Positions 16,685-25,737 of a DNA stretch of 54,737 nt are shown here, piece by piece; within the stretch, counting starts at the first letter, position 1; every line of letters begins with the position of its first letter. The stretch lies in the NCBI GenBank assembly GCA_903930145.1, contig CAIYXP010000088.1, forward strand, positions 1 to 54,737, given 5' to 3'. The notes under the pieces were generated by a model. The model was not told the origin of the DNA. It was given only the letters and a program-made list of their open reading frames with translations, and did not search any database. Source of the DNA: an uncultured Methylococcaceae bacterium. GTDB taxonomy: Bacteria; Pseudomonadota; Gammaproteobacteria; Methylococcales; Methylococcaceae. A program made the translations under genes and the position numbers.

Positions 16685-17416
16685 CTAAAGTCTTTTAATG
16701 ATTAATGATTGGTCTTGAAGGAAAATTTGCACCGGCACTCCGCGCAGGGAGTCGTCGATGTTTTCGCTAATCTTGTAGTGACCGCCGACGGACACCAATT
16801 CCGCCTGTAGGTCGTGGCAAAAAATGCGGCAGTTTAGGTTGCCTTGCACCCCTGCCAATGCGCGTCCCCGCAATGTGCCGTAGACATGAATATTGCCATC
16901 GGCCATGATTTCCGCACCCGCACTGACTTGGGACATCACCACCAAATCTCCGCCGGCGACATAAATGCGCTGCCCGGAGCGCACCGGGTGTTCGATGATT
17001 TTGCTGCGCATTTCCTCTGGCGGAGTTTTTGGTTTCGGTGTTTCTGCCGGTTGGGCTTGCGGGGGTGGCGTTTCATGGCGGGCTAAGGATAAAACCGACA
17101 GACCCACCACCTGTGCGGCTTGGTTATGCCGTTCATGACCGCCGCACAGCCCAACTGGGGTCAGACCGAAGTCACGCATTATTCTGACTAATGCAATGAA
17201 ATCTATCTCCCCAGCGGCTTCGGCAATGCTATGCACATCGATTGCCATCGGGGCATTGCGAAAAAAATCCGGGGCCTGCCTGATTTTTTGCCTAAGCTGC
17301 GCGGAAATGGCTCCCACATCAGTGGAGAGGAGTTTCAGCAAGGGCAGATTGACAGGTCCGCTTTTGATTTCAAAAGCATGGGACAATTTTTCGGTTTCAC
17401 TGTGGGTAGCTGGCAT
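16685..17416 (-). CDS. minC: Septum site-determining protein MinC
   Basis: The 243-residue protein has the MinC N-terminal FtsZ-inhibiting domain (residues about 15-110) and the C-terminal beta-helix that binds MinD (about 135-240), with VRSGQRIYVAGGDLVVMSQV and the conserved NIHVYGTLRGRALAGVQG. A Pro-rich linker (ETPPPQAQPAETPKPKTPPE) joins them. Bound to MinD at the membrane it destabilises FtsZ polymers near the poles. It is the first gene of the min operon on the minus strand; the region 17417-17574 upstream shows no other gene and should contain the promoter. Confidence 0.95.
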   Translation of the reverse strand: MPATHSETEKLSHAFEIKSGPVNLPLLKLLSTDVGAISAQLRQKIRQAPDFFRNAPMAIDVHSIAEAAGEIDFIALVRIMRDFGLTPVGLCGGHERHNQAAQVVGLSVLSLARHETPPPQAQPAETPKPKTPPEEMRSKIIEHPVRSGQRIYVAGGDLVVMSQVSAGAEIMADGNIHVYGTLRGRALAGVQGNLNCRIFCHDLQAELVSVGGHYKISENIDDSLRGVPVQIFLQDQSLIIKRL

Positions 17417-17574
17417 GTCTTAACTAGTGGCACTAATAGAACTCAGATTGTATCATCCAAACTTGCTTAAGGTAAGCGCACTCTAGGGCATAGCTTATCA
17501 ATGTAAACAACCACTTATTTAAGGCAACAAGGCACGGCAAACGGCTGCTTATGCTTTATTCAAGGCTATGCACA

Positions 17575-18198
17575 TCATGCGGCGGCTTTTCTCAAATGCA
17601 ATAGCGTGAACAGCCCCATCGGTGGCAGATTGTGGCGGCCAACCTCTTGCAGATGAGTGTGCGCGAGAATATCCTCCACGGGCATGTCGGGGCGCCAACC
17701 GAGTTTGTTGGACATGGGTGCAAGCCACTTTTCGACCCCGCGGCGTACTCCTTTTTCTGCCGCAAAGTGGTTAACAATAATCACATCCCCGCCGGGTTTG
17801 CAGACACGCTCAATTTCACGGATGACCTTTTCAGGTTCGGGTACGACGGACATGACATAGGCGGCGACCACCGAGTCGAAGGTGTTGTCGGCGAATTGTA
17901 GTTTGCGGGCATCCATGATGGTCAACTGGGTGACATTGCCCAAACGTTTGCGATGGACCCGCTTTTTTGCCCGATCCAGCATGTGCGGGGAAATGTCTAT
18001 GCCATGCACTTGATGCTCATGCCGGTAGTAGGGGAGTCCAATGCCGGTCCCCACCCCCACTTCCAAAATTTTGCCGGGGCTATGGTTGGTGAACCCGGCA
18101 GCCATGGAGCGACCACGAAAACTCAGCAGCCAACCGAATGTATGATCGTATACCGGGGCATAGCGTGCGTAGGATTGCAAAATGGATTCTAGCTGCAT
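17575..18198 (-). CDS. Class I SAM-dependent methyltransferase, PmtA-like (phosphatidylethanolamine N-methyltransferase type)
   Basis: The 207-residue protein has a methyltransferase motif I ILEVGVGTGIGLPYY (about residues 44-58), an acidic loop VHGIDISPHML, MDARKLQFADNTFD and a post-motif VCKPGGDVIIVNHF. The start YARYAPVYDHTFGWLLSFRG matches the PmtA type that methylates phosphatidylethanolamine to phosphatidylcholine, which methanotrophs and some other membrane-rich bacteria use. A ubiquinone or other small-molecule methyltransferase remains possible, so the substrate is inferred. It lies 15 bp downstream of the ctpA-like stop region on the minus strand (ctpA ends at 18214), so the two may share a transcript. 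Confidence 0.72.
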   Translation of the reverse strand: MQLESILQSYARYAPVYDHTFGWLLSFRGRSMAAGFTNHSPGKILEVGVGTGIGLPYYRHEHQVHGIDISPHMLDRAKKRVHRKRLGNVTQLTIMDARKLQFADNTFDSVVAAYVMSVVPEPEKVIREIERVCKPGGDVIIVNHFAAEKGVRRGVEKWLAPMSNKLGWRPDMPVEDILAHTHLQEVGRHNLPPMGLFTLLHLRKAAA

Positions 18199-18213
18199 TT
18201 TTCTCAGTCTTCT

Positions 18214-19521
18214 TTATTTCTTGGTCTGCTTGACAATGTTTATGCCTTTGAGCAAATTCAAGGCTTCGTTCAGCGGATAATCCTGCATCGCGAGGGCTTC
18301 TTCGGTTTTGTCATCCGATTTTTGTTCGCCCTTCTTGATGGATTTTTCATTGCTCAAATGATTGACAAGATCAGACTCTTTTATTGGGCCAAATTCGGAT
18401 TGTGAAACGGCTTCCAGTTTGACTTTGGAAATCGGCACGTCCGGGGTTATACCTTCGGCCTGTATGGAACGGCCCGACGGCGTGTAGTAGCGTGCGGTGG
18501 TCAATTTCACGGCACCACCATTGCTGGTTGGCAAAATGGTTTGCACCGAACCTTTGCCGAATGTCTTCTCACCCATGATGATGGCGCGCTTTTGGTCTTG
18601 CAAGGCTCCCGCCACGATTTCCGAGGCGGAAGCGGACCCGGCATTAATCAATACCACCATGGGGGCATCTTTGAGGATGTCGCCCGGGGTGGCATTGAAT
18701 TTCATCTTGGAGTCTTCGATCCTTCCGTCAGTGTATACGATCATGCCATTGTCCAAAAAAGCATCACTGACCGAAACAGCGGCGTTCAACACGCCACCGG
18801 GATTATTCCTCAAATCCAACACCAAACCTTTAAGTTCGCCATTCTTTTTGAGGTCGTTGATGGCTTCCACCATGCTTTCACCTGTCCTAGATTGGAAGCT
18901 GGTGATGCGCACATAACCATAGCCATCTTCAAGCAATCGGCTTTTGACGCTTTTCACCTTGATGATGTCGCGGACAATCTTGATTTTAATGGGTTGTTCG
19001 ACCCCTTCACGCACCACGGTCAGTGAGACTTCGCTGCCCGGCTCCCCTCGCATGGATTTGACGGCATCGTTCAGACTCATGCCTTTCACTGGTTTGTCGT
19101 CCAAGCGGATGATCAGGTCGCCTGCTTTGATGCCCGCCTTTTGTGCGGGGGTGTCGTCAATGGGCGAGATGACTTTGATGAAGCCATTTTCCATGCCTAC
19201 CTCTATGCCCAAGCCACCAAATTGACCGGTGGTGCCGACTTTCAATTCATTGTATTGCTCAGCGTCCAAGTATGAGGAATGGGGGTCAAGCCCGGTCAAC
19301 ATGCCACGTATGGCATCTTCCAGCAATTTGCTATCCGGTACGGGCTCCACGTAATCTTGGCGGATGCGTCCATACACCTCGGAGAACGTCTTCAATCCTT
19401 CAAAAGGAATCGTTGTCGACTCCGCAGCCTCACGTTCGGCGAATGCGCTGCCGCCGATGACGATCAGGCCACCCAGCGTGGCCCCCAAGGCGATAAGGAG
19501 AAGATTTTTTTGATTCAACAT
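18214..19521 (-). CDS. ctpA: Carboxy-terminal processing protease (S41 family)
   Basis: The 435-residue protein starts with a signal sequence or anchor (NLLLIALGATLGGLIVIGG). A PDZ domain follows (GGLGIEVGMENGFIKVISPI to MRGEPGSEVSLTVV), then the S41 core with the catalytic Ser in INAGSASASEIVAG and Lys in GEKTFGKGSVQT. Such periplasmic proteases trim C-termini of secreted proteins and regulate murein hydrolases. The frame is open to 19659, but the ATG at 19521 begins MLNQKNLLLI, a proper signal start. It precedes the PmtA-like methyltransferase gene by 15 bp. Its usual neighbours envC and gpmI are absent from the window. Confidence 0.93.
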   Translation of the reverse strand: MLNQKNLLLIALGATLGGLIVIGGSAFAEREAAESTTIPFEGLKTFSEVYGRIRQDYVEPVPDSKLLEDAIRGMLTGLDPHSSYLDAEQYNELKVGTTGQFGGLGIEVGMENGFIKVISPIDDTPAQKAGIKAGDLIIRLDDKPVKGMSLNDAVKSMRGEPGSEVSLTVVREGVEQPIKIKIVRDIIKVKSVKSRLLEDGYGYVRITSFQSRTGESMVEAINDLKKNGELKGLVLDLRNNPGGVLNAAVSVSDAFLDNGMIVYTDGRIEDSKMKFNATPGDILKDAPMVVLINAGSASASEIVAGALQDQKRAIIMGEKTFGKGSVQTILPTSNGGAVKLTTARYYTPSGRSIQAEGITPDVPISKVKLEAVSQSEFGPIKESDLVNHLSNEKSIKKGEQKSDDKTEEALAMQDYPLNEALNLLKGINIVKQTKK

Positions 19522-20326
19522 GATGTGGTTACCGTCATTGCATAATGATTGGCCTGCCGGCCGAATACCGTTGTTTGCCCAAGCCGTCACGCCTTCGATT
19601 GGCTCGCATGGGCCAAAATTCTGCGACCCATCTGAAAAGCATGATCCGCGAATTCTCACACAAAAACCTTCCTATTACCGGCAGCGGCTTGGCACGGCCA
19701 ACCGGAATTGTTCCAAAATTAAGCATGGATTGCAAAGAAAAATGAGCGTGGGGTTAATCTAGCGAACAATAGATTATCACATGGAGTAGGTCGGTTGTGG
19801 GGATTCTTGATCCATTGAACCCATTGCCAGCGAGCCTGTCATAGAGTCCGCACAGCAAATAAAGGTGTTGCCAAAGTACATTTCAAATGCAAACCTTTCC
19901 CCGCATTGTCGCCTGTGTCAATTGTTGTAAATAAAATTTAACCGCCCGTGGGTTTAGGACAATGCCTGTTCTAAAGTATAATCTATGGGCGAACTTTAAT
20001 GACTGAAGTTTGAGGGCAACGGCTATGGTTTTGTCAGCCGTTTCCAAAGATTGTGTCAGTCTTGTCCATTATTGTAACGGTTTTTGGATTGTTCGTCGCG
20101 TTGAATGAGTGTTCTCGCGTCCGCTATAGGCAAAATATTTTTTGCGTGTGTTCGTGATGCTGTCGGGCTTGTTGATGTGAGTGCGGCTGTAGCTCAACAA
20201 CTGAAAATACCAAATTAACCAGGAGTTGACAAATTTGGTTAGACAAGCGAAACATTAAATTACTAATTACTATATCAAGCGTTACACACTATGCTGATAT
20301 TCAAGCAAACTTACAAAGGCAAATGA
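19522..20326. other. 805-bp intergenic region between divergent genes
   Basis: Several frames are open near 19530-19760 but none resembles a gene. A TTGACA at 20226-20231 might be a -35 box for the rhodanese-secB-gpsA genes, without a good -10 at the normal spacing. I see no tRNA or other RNA gene. Confidence 0.4.
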
Positions 20327-20767
20327 ATGGAAATTGAACGGATCCTACAATTCATTAATAATCACATGCTGTTGAGCAGTGGGTACTTTATCGTGACCGT
20401 GCTGTTGCTTCATGATTTGTTCGACACCCTGACTCGCAAATACAAGCTTGCAACGCCCGCCCGTGCGGTCGAACTTTTGAATCAGGACCAGACCGTGGTC
20501 ATTGATGTGCGGGAGCCCCACGAATACGCCAAGGGATACATTGAAGGGGCGCATCACATCTCCTTGGGTAGGCTGAAGGAAAAAATGTATGAATTTGAAG
20601 CAAACAAGGACGCACCCATACTAGTCTACTGCCAGCAAGGCACGCGCTCCAAGGAAGCCTGCAAGCAACTGGTAAAGGAAGGCTTTACCCAAGTCTATTA
20701 TCTTGAAGGGGGCATATTGACTTGGCAAGACCAAAAGCTCCCACTCGTTAAGAAGCATAAAAAGTAA
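20327..20767 (+). CDS. Membrane-anchored rhodanese-like sulfurtransferase (YibN-like)
   Basis: The 146-residue protein has an N-terminal membrane segment (LLSSGYFIVTVLLLHDLFD, residues 15-33) and a rhodanese domain (about 45-140). VVIDVREPHEYAKGYIEGAH is the CH2A-like region and VYCQQGTRSKEA holds the persulfide-forming Cys (about residue 105). In many gammaproteobacteria yibN precedes grxC, secB and gpsA. Here grxC is missing and secB follows after 20 bp, so the order is conserved apart from that loss. It probably faces the cytoplasm and moves sulfane sulfur; its precise substrate is unknown. Confidence 0.9.
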   Translation: MEIERILQFINNHMLLSSGYFIVTVLLLHDLFDTLTRKYKLATPARAVELLNQDQTVVIDVREPHEYAKGYIEGAHHISLGRLKEKMYEFEANKDAPILVYCQQGTRSKEACKQLVKEGFTQVYYLEGGILTWQDQKLPLVKKHKK

Positions 20768-20787
20768 CCCACACCCGAGAATATAAA

Positions 20788-21246
20788 ATGGCAGAAGATA
20801 CCCAGGAAAAACAATTCATCATCCAGAAGCTCTATGTCAAGGATGTTTCTTTCGAGACCCCAAACTCACCGGTGATATTCACCCAGCAATGGGAGCCTAA
20901 GGTCGAATTCAATCTGGCCAGCAACGCGCAAGGTTTGGAAAATGGTCTCTATGAGGTCGGCCTAACCGTCACCGTCACTGTCAAGTTGGAAGAAAAGACC
21001 GCTTATTTGGTGGAACTGACTCAAGCCGGTGTGTTCACCGTGAACGGTTTTTCCGAGCAAGAACTGGCACCCATGATCGGCAGCTACTGCCCCACCATCC
21101 TATTCCCTTATGCTCGAGAGGCGGTGTCCGACTTGGTCATTAAGGGAGGGTTCCCACCTCTGCTGTTGGCTCCGGTGAATTTCGACGCCCTCTACATGCA
21201 GCATCTGCAGCAGCAAAACAATCAAACGTCCAATACCTTGAATTGA
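20788..21246 (+). CDS. secB: Protein-export chaperone SecB
   Basis: The 152-residue protein is full length. It shows the SecB landmarks QFIIQKLYVKDVSFETPNSP near the start and LAPMIGSYCPTILFPYAREA in the second half, followed by GGFPPLLLAPVNFDALYMQ, the usual C-terminus with the SecA-binding tail. SecB is a cytosolic tetramer that keeps preproteins unfolded and hands them to SecA. It is the middle gene of rhodanese-secB-gpsA, 20 bp after the first and 22 bp before the last. Confidence 0.96.
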   Translation: MAEDTQEKQFIIQKLYVKDVSFETPNSPVIFTQQWEPKVEFNLASNAQGLENGLYEVGLTVTVTVKLEEKTAYLVELTQAGVFTVNGFSEQELAPMIGSYCPTILFPYAREAVSDLVIKGGFPPLLLAPVNFDALYMQHLQQQNNQTSNTLN

Positions 21247-21268
21247 TCCTTTCCGTTCGCTTTAGCCC

Positions 21269-22288
21269 ATGTCAAAATCGGTTGGAGTGTTCGGGGCGGG
21301 CTCTTGGGGAACGGCGCTGGCCTTGTTGCTTGCTCGAAATGGGCACAAGGTCACGCTTTGGGCGCGCGATGCCAAACATGTCACGGCATTAAACGCAGAC
21401 CGTTGCAATCAGCGTTACTTGCCCGGTGCGATGTTTCCCGAAAACTTGTTTGTCACCGACAATTTGGATGAGGCGGTCAGGGTTTCGTCAATTCTGTTGA
21501 TTGCCGTACCCAGCCACGCCTTTCGCGATTTATTGCCCAAATTGTTGCCCGAACTGTCACCCACGCCCAAAATCGCCTGGGCCACCAAGGGTTTGGAGTG
21601 CCGCAGCGGCAAAATGCTGCATCAAGTCGTTGCTGAAACCCTTGGGCCTGAAACCCCGGCGGCCGTGTTGTCTGGGCCCACGTTTGCCGGCGAAGTCGCC
21701 AACGACTTGCCCACGGCTATTACCGTCGCTTCAAAATCCCAAGCATTTGCCCGTGAAATGGCAGGCTTGTTGCATAACCCCCATTTTCGTGCCTACACCA
21801 CAGACGATGTAATAGGCGTTCAGTTGGGCGGGGCCACCAAGAATGTCTTGGCGATTGCTGCGGGCATGGCCGACGGTTTGGGTTTCGCCGCCAATGCAAG
21901 GGCCGCATTGATCACCCGCGGGTTGGCTGAAATGATGAGGCTAGGACTGGCTTTGGGCGGCAAGCCCGAAACCTTGATGGGGCTGGCCGGAGTGGGTGAT
22001 TTGATCCTGACCTGTACCGACAACCAGTCGCGCAACCGTCGTTTTGGTTTGGGATTGGGCAAGGGCTTGTCCAAGGAGCTTGTCATCGATCAAATCGGCC
22101 AGGAAATCGAGGGAGTGGTGACGGCGGGGGTCATCCAGCGTCTGGCACAAACCCATGGAGTGGATATGCCCATCACCGAGCAAGTTTATCGGATTCTCAA
22201 CGAAGGACTGTCCCCGATGGAAGCCGTCCGCAATTTGCTGTTACGCGAGCAAAAGCCAGAAATGGGCTTTTCTGCGGATGGTGAATAG
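21269..22288 (+). CDS. gpsA: Glycerol-3-phosphate dehydrogenase [NAD(P)+]
   Basis: The 339-residue protein reduces dihydroxyacetone phosphate to sn-glycerol 3-phosphate for phospholipid synthesis. The NAD(P)-binding motif is VFGAGSWGTALALLLARNG (residues 6-24). Further landmarks are WATKGLE, VLSGPTFAGEVA, the catalytic-Lys region GGATKNVLAIAAGMADGLG and GLAGVGDLILTCTDNQSRNR. Length and start (ATG after the secB gap) are normal. The order secB-gpsA is widely conserved in gammaproteobacteria. Confidence 0.96.
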   Translation: MSKSVGVFGAGSWGTALALLLARNGHKVTLWARDAKHVTALNADRCNQRYLPGAMFPENLFVTDNLDEAVRVSSILLIAVPSHAFRDLLPKLLPELSPTPKIAWATKGLECRSGKMLHQVVAETLGPETPAAVLSGPTFAGEVANDLPTAITVASKSQAFAREMAGLLHNPHFRAYTTDDVIGVQLGGATKNVLAIAAGMADGLGFAANARAALITRGLAEMMRLGLALGGKPETLMGLAGVGDLILTCTDNQSRNRRFGLGLGKGLSKELVIDQIGQEIEGVVTAGVIQRLAQTHGVDMPITEQVYRILNEGLSPMEAVRNLLLREQKPEMGFSADGE

Positions 22289-22376
22289 GCGAATTTTTAA
22301 TCAACGGTCAGTGCTGAATGTCGGTTTGACGGCTTATTTAGAGAGTTTAGTTTAGAGACTGGCGCGAGTTTTTCAT

Positions 22377-22542
22377 CCTAAAAACGGCGCTTGCGCGACC
22401 ACAAAATCCGTTCGCCCTGAGCCAGTCGAAGGGTAAAGGGATTTTGTGGCCGCACCCGGTGGGTGAACGCGGAGAAATCCGTTCATGCTTCGACAGGCTC
22501 AGCACGAACGGCTTTTTCTGGATTCCAACTGCTGTTTTTAGG
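22377..22542. repeat. Composite palindromic element of the TTCGACAGGCTCA repeat family
   Basis: CCTAAAAAC at the left edge and GTTTTTAGG at the right are inverted copies. Inside are CCACAAAATCC and GGATTTTGTGG as a second inverted pair, plus CCGTTCGCCCTGAGCCAGTC and a second unit CCGTTCATGCTTCGACAGGC in the opposite sense. The same core units occur in the elements at 26567 and 51014, but the ends differ. It fills most of the 366-bp gap between gpsA and the SYLF gene. Confidence 0.65.
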
Positions 22543-22654
22543 TTTATACGTTTGCGCCACCCTAGCATCCTTGCTTGGGTGGCGTTTTCACGAGGGGATG
22601 GATTGTTGGTGTTTAAGCCGTATCCATGCCTCCCTTTGGATCAGATCTGACTGG

Positions 22655-23233
22655 TCAATTCAAGTCGTCGTTTCTGTAATATTTGGCCCCGGTGATGCTG
22701 ATGCCGACAATCGCCCCAGTTTCACTGAGTTGGTACATGTGGACACCGGGAGAAACCACGGTCCCCAACTCGCCACCAACACCTTGAGAGTCACTTTTTA
22801 TGGAAGCGGCTGTGTTTGCACCAAATTCCCATCCCGAGTTCACGAAATCATCAAAAGCCTTCTGATTGTCGAAGATAAAGACAACCTTAAACTTTTGGGC
22901 ACCAAACCCGAAACCGGGTTGCAATTCAATCATTTTCATGAAGATCGTTTGGCGGGTGGCGTTGTTGAACGCAAGGCCGTCGCCTCTGGCACTGCCGCCA
23001 AACATGATTTTGAAGCCAAAATTACTGAACACCGCGTAGCCGGCTGACTTTTTAAGCAGTGACTTGGCTCCGGGATATTGTTGCGTCACCAGTGTCAAGG
23101 TTTGATCCGCCATGGCGCGGGTTTCGGCGCGTTTCTGGTTGATTTCGCTTGGGGTCATGGTGGCACACCCTTGCAGGCCAAGCAGCAGGATAGCAAGCAA
23201 CCAGACTAACTTTAATTGAATCAAGGCTTTCAT
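22655..23233 (-). CDS. SYLF/YSC84-domain lipoprotein
   Basis: The 192-residue protein has a lipoprotein signal (LAILLLGLQGCATM, lipid Cys about residue 23). The rest is a SYLF domain: SAGYAVFSNFGFKIMFGGSA, ARGDGLAFNNATRQTIFMKM, and the Gly-rich GFGFGAQKFKVVFIFDNQKA. SYLF domains bind lipids and in eukaryotes actin. In bacteria they are usually outer-membrane or periplasmic lipoproteins of unknown role. The gene stands alone between gpsA (convergent) and the helicase gene (same strand, 112 bp upstream). Confidence 0.88.
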   Translation of the reverse strand: MKALIQLKLVWLLAILLLGLQGCATMTPSEINQKRAETRAMADQTLTLVTQQYPGAKSLLKKSAGYAVFSNFGFKIMFGGSARGDGLAFNNATRQTIFMKMIELQPGFGFGAQKFKVVFIFDNQKAFDDFVNSGWEFGANTAASIKSDSQGVGGELGTVVSPGVHMYQLSETGAIVGISITGAKYYRNDDLN

Positions 23234-23312
23234 GTTATTTTTACCTTTTCATTAAAATAGTGAAACAGATGGCATCTGCAAAAACAGGCATTTTTGGGTT
23301 TGCCGGTTAGTC

Positions 23313-23335
23313 CCCCGGCGGCTGTGCCGCCGGGG
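23313..23335 (-). terminator. Strong GC hairpin after the DEAD-box gene
   Basis: CCCCGGCGGC, loop TGT, GCCGCCGGGG: a perfect 10-bp stem 11 bp beyond the helicase stop. On the minus strand no T-run follows, so it may stabilise the 3' end rather than terminate alone. Confidence 0.45.
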
Positions 23336-23345
23336 AGGGATGGGT

Positions 23346-25145
23346 TTAGTCTTCCCGTTTGGGTGGGTAAGTCCGCCGTTTGGCATAGGTTGCCGGTGGT
23401 GGTTCACCCGTCCATAGCCTGATATTGATAGGCTTGCCCATGATAAAGATTCGTTCCATGCGTTTCAAGGTTTGTTCAGGAATATCTGCAGGCAGACCAA
23501 CGGTGCAAAATTCGTCATAGATTTTGATATGACCGATGGACTTGCCCGAAATGCCTGCTTCGTTGGCGATTGCCCCAACGATGTCCTTGGGGGCGACCCC
23601 GTCATTACGCCCGACCTCGATGCGGTAAAGTGTGCCCGACGCATCGAATTCGCGGTCACGTTCACGGTCACGGGGTGGTCGCTCGCGCCTCTCCCCTCCA
23701 CGGTCGGGTCGTTCACCACGATCCAGACGTTCACCGCGATCGTGGCGGTCGTTGCGCTCCGCACGACGCCGACTGTCGCGCCCGTCGTCATAGTGATCGG
23801 AGGAGTGGATGTTTTTTTCCACCGGAATCAACGGACGGTCTTTCTGTGCCAAATAGGTCAATGCCGAGGCGATGTCGAGCGGGGCTAGATTCTGCTCTTT
23901 GCCAAGCTTTTGCACGAATTCCCGGTAGAAGCTCAGTTCTTCGGCTTCCAAAGTCGTCATCACCAATTCTTTAAATTGCTCGACCCTACGTTCGGCGATG
24001 TCTTCGCGGGTGGGCAAGTGCATTTCCCGAATGCGATGTCGGGTGGCCTTTTCGATGGCGCCCAACATCCTCCGTTCGCGGGGGGCGACAAAGAGAATGG
24101 CGTGGCCTTTACGGCCTGCACGGCCCGTTCTACCGATGCGGTGAATGTAAGCTTCGGTGTCATAGGGGATGTCGTAGTTGACCACATGGCTGATTCGATC
24201 CACGTCCAGACCGCGCGCCGCCACGTCGGTGGCAACCACGATGTCCAAGGATTTTTTCTTCAGCCGCTCGACGGTCTTTTCGCGTAGCGCTTGGCTCATG
24301 TCGCCATTCAGCGCACCGGCTGAATATCCGCGCGCCTCCAGCTTTTCAGCCAATTCCTCGGTGGCGATTTTGGTGCGCACGAAAATCAACATGGCGTCGA
24401 AATCTTCGACCTCCAAAATGCGGGTCAGTGCGTCCAGCTTGTTGGTTCCGGTGACAGGCCAGTACCGTTGGGAAATGGCTTCCACCGTGACCGTCTTGTT
24501 CTCGATCTTGGCTTCCTTGGGGTCGCGCAAGTGACGCCTGGCCACTTTGCGGATGACTTCGGGTAGCGTGGCGGAAAACAATGCAATCTGCCTTTCCGGC
24601 GGCGACTGTTCAAGAATCCATTCCACATCGTCGATGAAACCCATTTTGAGCATTTCATCGGCTTCGTCCAACACCAAGGTGGTCAACCCGGCGAGGGTCA
24701 ATGTGCCGCGCCGCATATGATCCATCACCCGGCCCGGTGTCCCGACAATGACATGCACACCGCGTCGCAGTTGACGCAATTGCGTATCCATGCCTTGCCC
24801 ACCGTAAATAGGCAGAATATGGAAATCGGGCAGATGGCGGGCATAGCTTTGGAAAGCCTCGGCCACTTGCAGGGCGAGTTCTCGGGTGGGCGTCAACACC
24901 AATGCCTGCGGTTCTCGGCGGGAGGTGTCGATGTTGTTTAGGATGGGCAGGGCGAAAGCAGCAGTCTTGCCGGTCCCTGTTTGCGCTTGTCCAAGCAGAT
25001 CGTGACCCTCCAACAAGGGTGGGATGCTGGCGGCTTGAATGGGCGATGGGGTTTCATAGCCAATTTCCCGTATGGCTTGCAATAGTTGAGGGGAGAGGGC
25101 TAAGTCGGAAAAAGAGAAATTAATTTCGTTGTCTTGGTCTTGCAT
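23346..25145 (-). CDS. deaD: DEAD-box RNA helicase, DeaD/CsdA type
   Basis: The 599-residue protein carries all core motifs in order: AQTGTGKT (about residues 54-61), PTRELA, GTPGRVMDH, DEAD, SAT, and HRIGRTGRAGRKG. After the core comes an Arg/Asp-rich linker (RHDRGERLDRGERPDRGGER, about 455-500) and a DbpA-type RNA-binding domain (YRIEVGRNDGVAPKDIVGAI and on). DeaD unwinds structured RNA in ribosome assembly and in the cold. It lies 180 bp downstream of a cold-shock gene on the same strand but behind a terminator, so the genes are probably separate units. Confidence 0.94.
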   Translation of the reverse strand: MQDQDNEINFSFSDLALSPQLLQAIREIGYETPSPIQAASIPPLLEGHDLLGQAQTGTGKTAAFALPILNNIDTSRREPQALVLTPTRELALQVAEAFQSYARHLPDFHILPIYGGQGMDTQLRQLRRGVHVIVGTPGRVMDHMRRGTLTLAGLTTLVLDEADEMLKMGFIDDVEWILEQSPPERQIALFSATLPEVIRKVARRHLRDPKEAKIENKTVTVEAISQRYWPVTGTNKLDALTRILEVEDFDAMLIFVRTKIATEELAEKLEARGYSAGALNGDMSQALREKTVERLKKKSLDIVVATDVAARGLDVDRISHVVNYDIPYDTEAYIHRIGRTGRAGRKGHAILFVAPRERRMLGAIEKATRHRIREMHLPTREDIAERRVEQFKELVMTTLEAEELSFYREFVQKLGKEQNLAPLDIASALTYLAQKDRPLIPVEKNIHSSDHYDDGRDSRRRAERNDRHDRGERLDRGERPDRGGERRERPPRDRERDREFDASGTLYRIEVGRNDGVAPKDIVGAIANEAGISGKSIGHIKIYDEFCTVGLPADIPEQTLKRMERIFIMGKPINIRLWTGEPPPATYAKRRTYPPKRED

Positions 25146-25269
25146 CAGGATGGGGGACTCGAATTGAGAAAAAATCGAAGGGCCCGATCACCGACGTAAA
25201 CACAATGGGGTGTCGGAAACATATACAGTGGGCCCGGATTCCGCTGGGAAGGATTGCCTTCGCGGAAGA

Positions 25270-25308
25270 ATGAAAAAAGCAGGCCGACTCTGTGTGGCCT
25301 GCTTTTCG
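25270..25308 (-). terminator. Rho-independent terminator of the cold-shock gene
   Basis: AAAGCAGGCC (25276-25285) pairs with GGCCTGCTTT (25296-25305) over a 10-base loop, and a run of A/T flanks both sides. On the minus strand the hairpin is followed by TTTTTT, so it terminates the csp transcript. Confidence 0.8.
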
Positions 25309-25325
25309 TAAGCACAGGGAAAGCC

Positions 25326-25535
25326 TTAAAGCACGGTAACGTTATCGGCTTGCGGGCCTTTCTGGCCTTCGATCTCGACGAAGCTGACGGCTTGCCCTTC
25401 CTTGAGCGTTTTAAAACCGCTGCCGACGATGGATCGGAAATGGACGAATAAATCACTGCCTTTTTCGCGCTGGATAAAACCATATCCTTTTGTTTCATTG
25501 AACCATTTAACGGTTCCTTTTTGCTCTTGTGACAT
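25326..25535 (-). CDS. Cold-shock-domain protein (CspA family)
   Basis: The 69-residue protein is a single cold-shock domain with RNP1 KGYGFI and RNP2 DLFVHF. It begins [15 protein letters not shown] and ends [10 protein letters not shown], as typical. Such proteins bind single-stranded RNA or DNA and melt mRNA structure. The 200 bp upstream (25536-25737) hold no gene and may give the long leader usual for cold-shock mRNAs, though no cold-box was recognised. A terminator follows 18 bp after the stop. Confidence 0.93.
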   Translation of the reverse strand: MSQEQKGTVKWFNETKGYGFIQREKGSDLFVHFRSIVGSGFKTLKEGQAVSFVEIEGQKGPQADNVTVL

Positions 25536-25737
25536 AACTACAACATCTCACTAACTGGTGAACGCTCATGCGAGCCGGTATCAATCCGCCATCATCGTCG
25601 CAACGACGGTATATTCGAACTGTTTATCAGACCATCATGTTTAACCGCAAGATTAAATTCGAGGCAAGCTTGACCGGGTTGACCAACAGCCCCCTTAGCA
25701 TACAGAAGAGGTATTCCATTTTCAACGGTTTTTAAGC

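Noticed and set aside
17575..18198. Calling the methyltransferase UbiE or another named enzyme
   Set aside because: The start resembles PmtA but the substrate cannot be fixed from sequence, so no gene symbol was given.
19520..19762. Plus-strand frames upstream of the ctpA-like gene
   Set aside because: No ribosome-binding site or protein-like pattern, and partly antisense to the ctpA 5' region.
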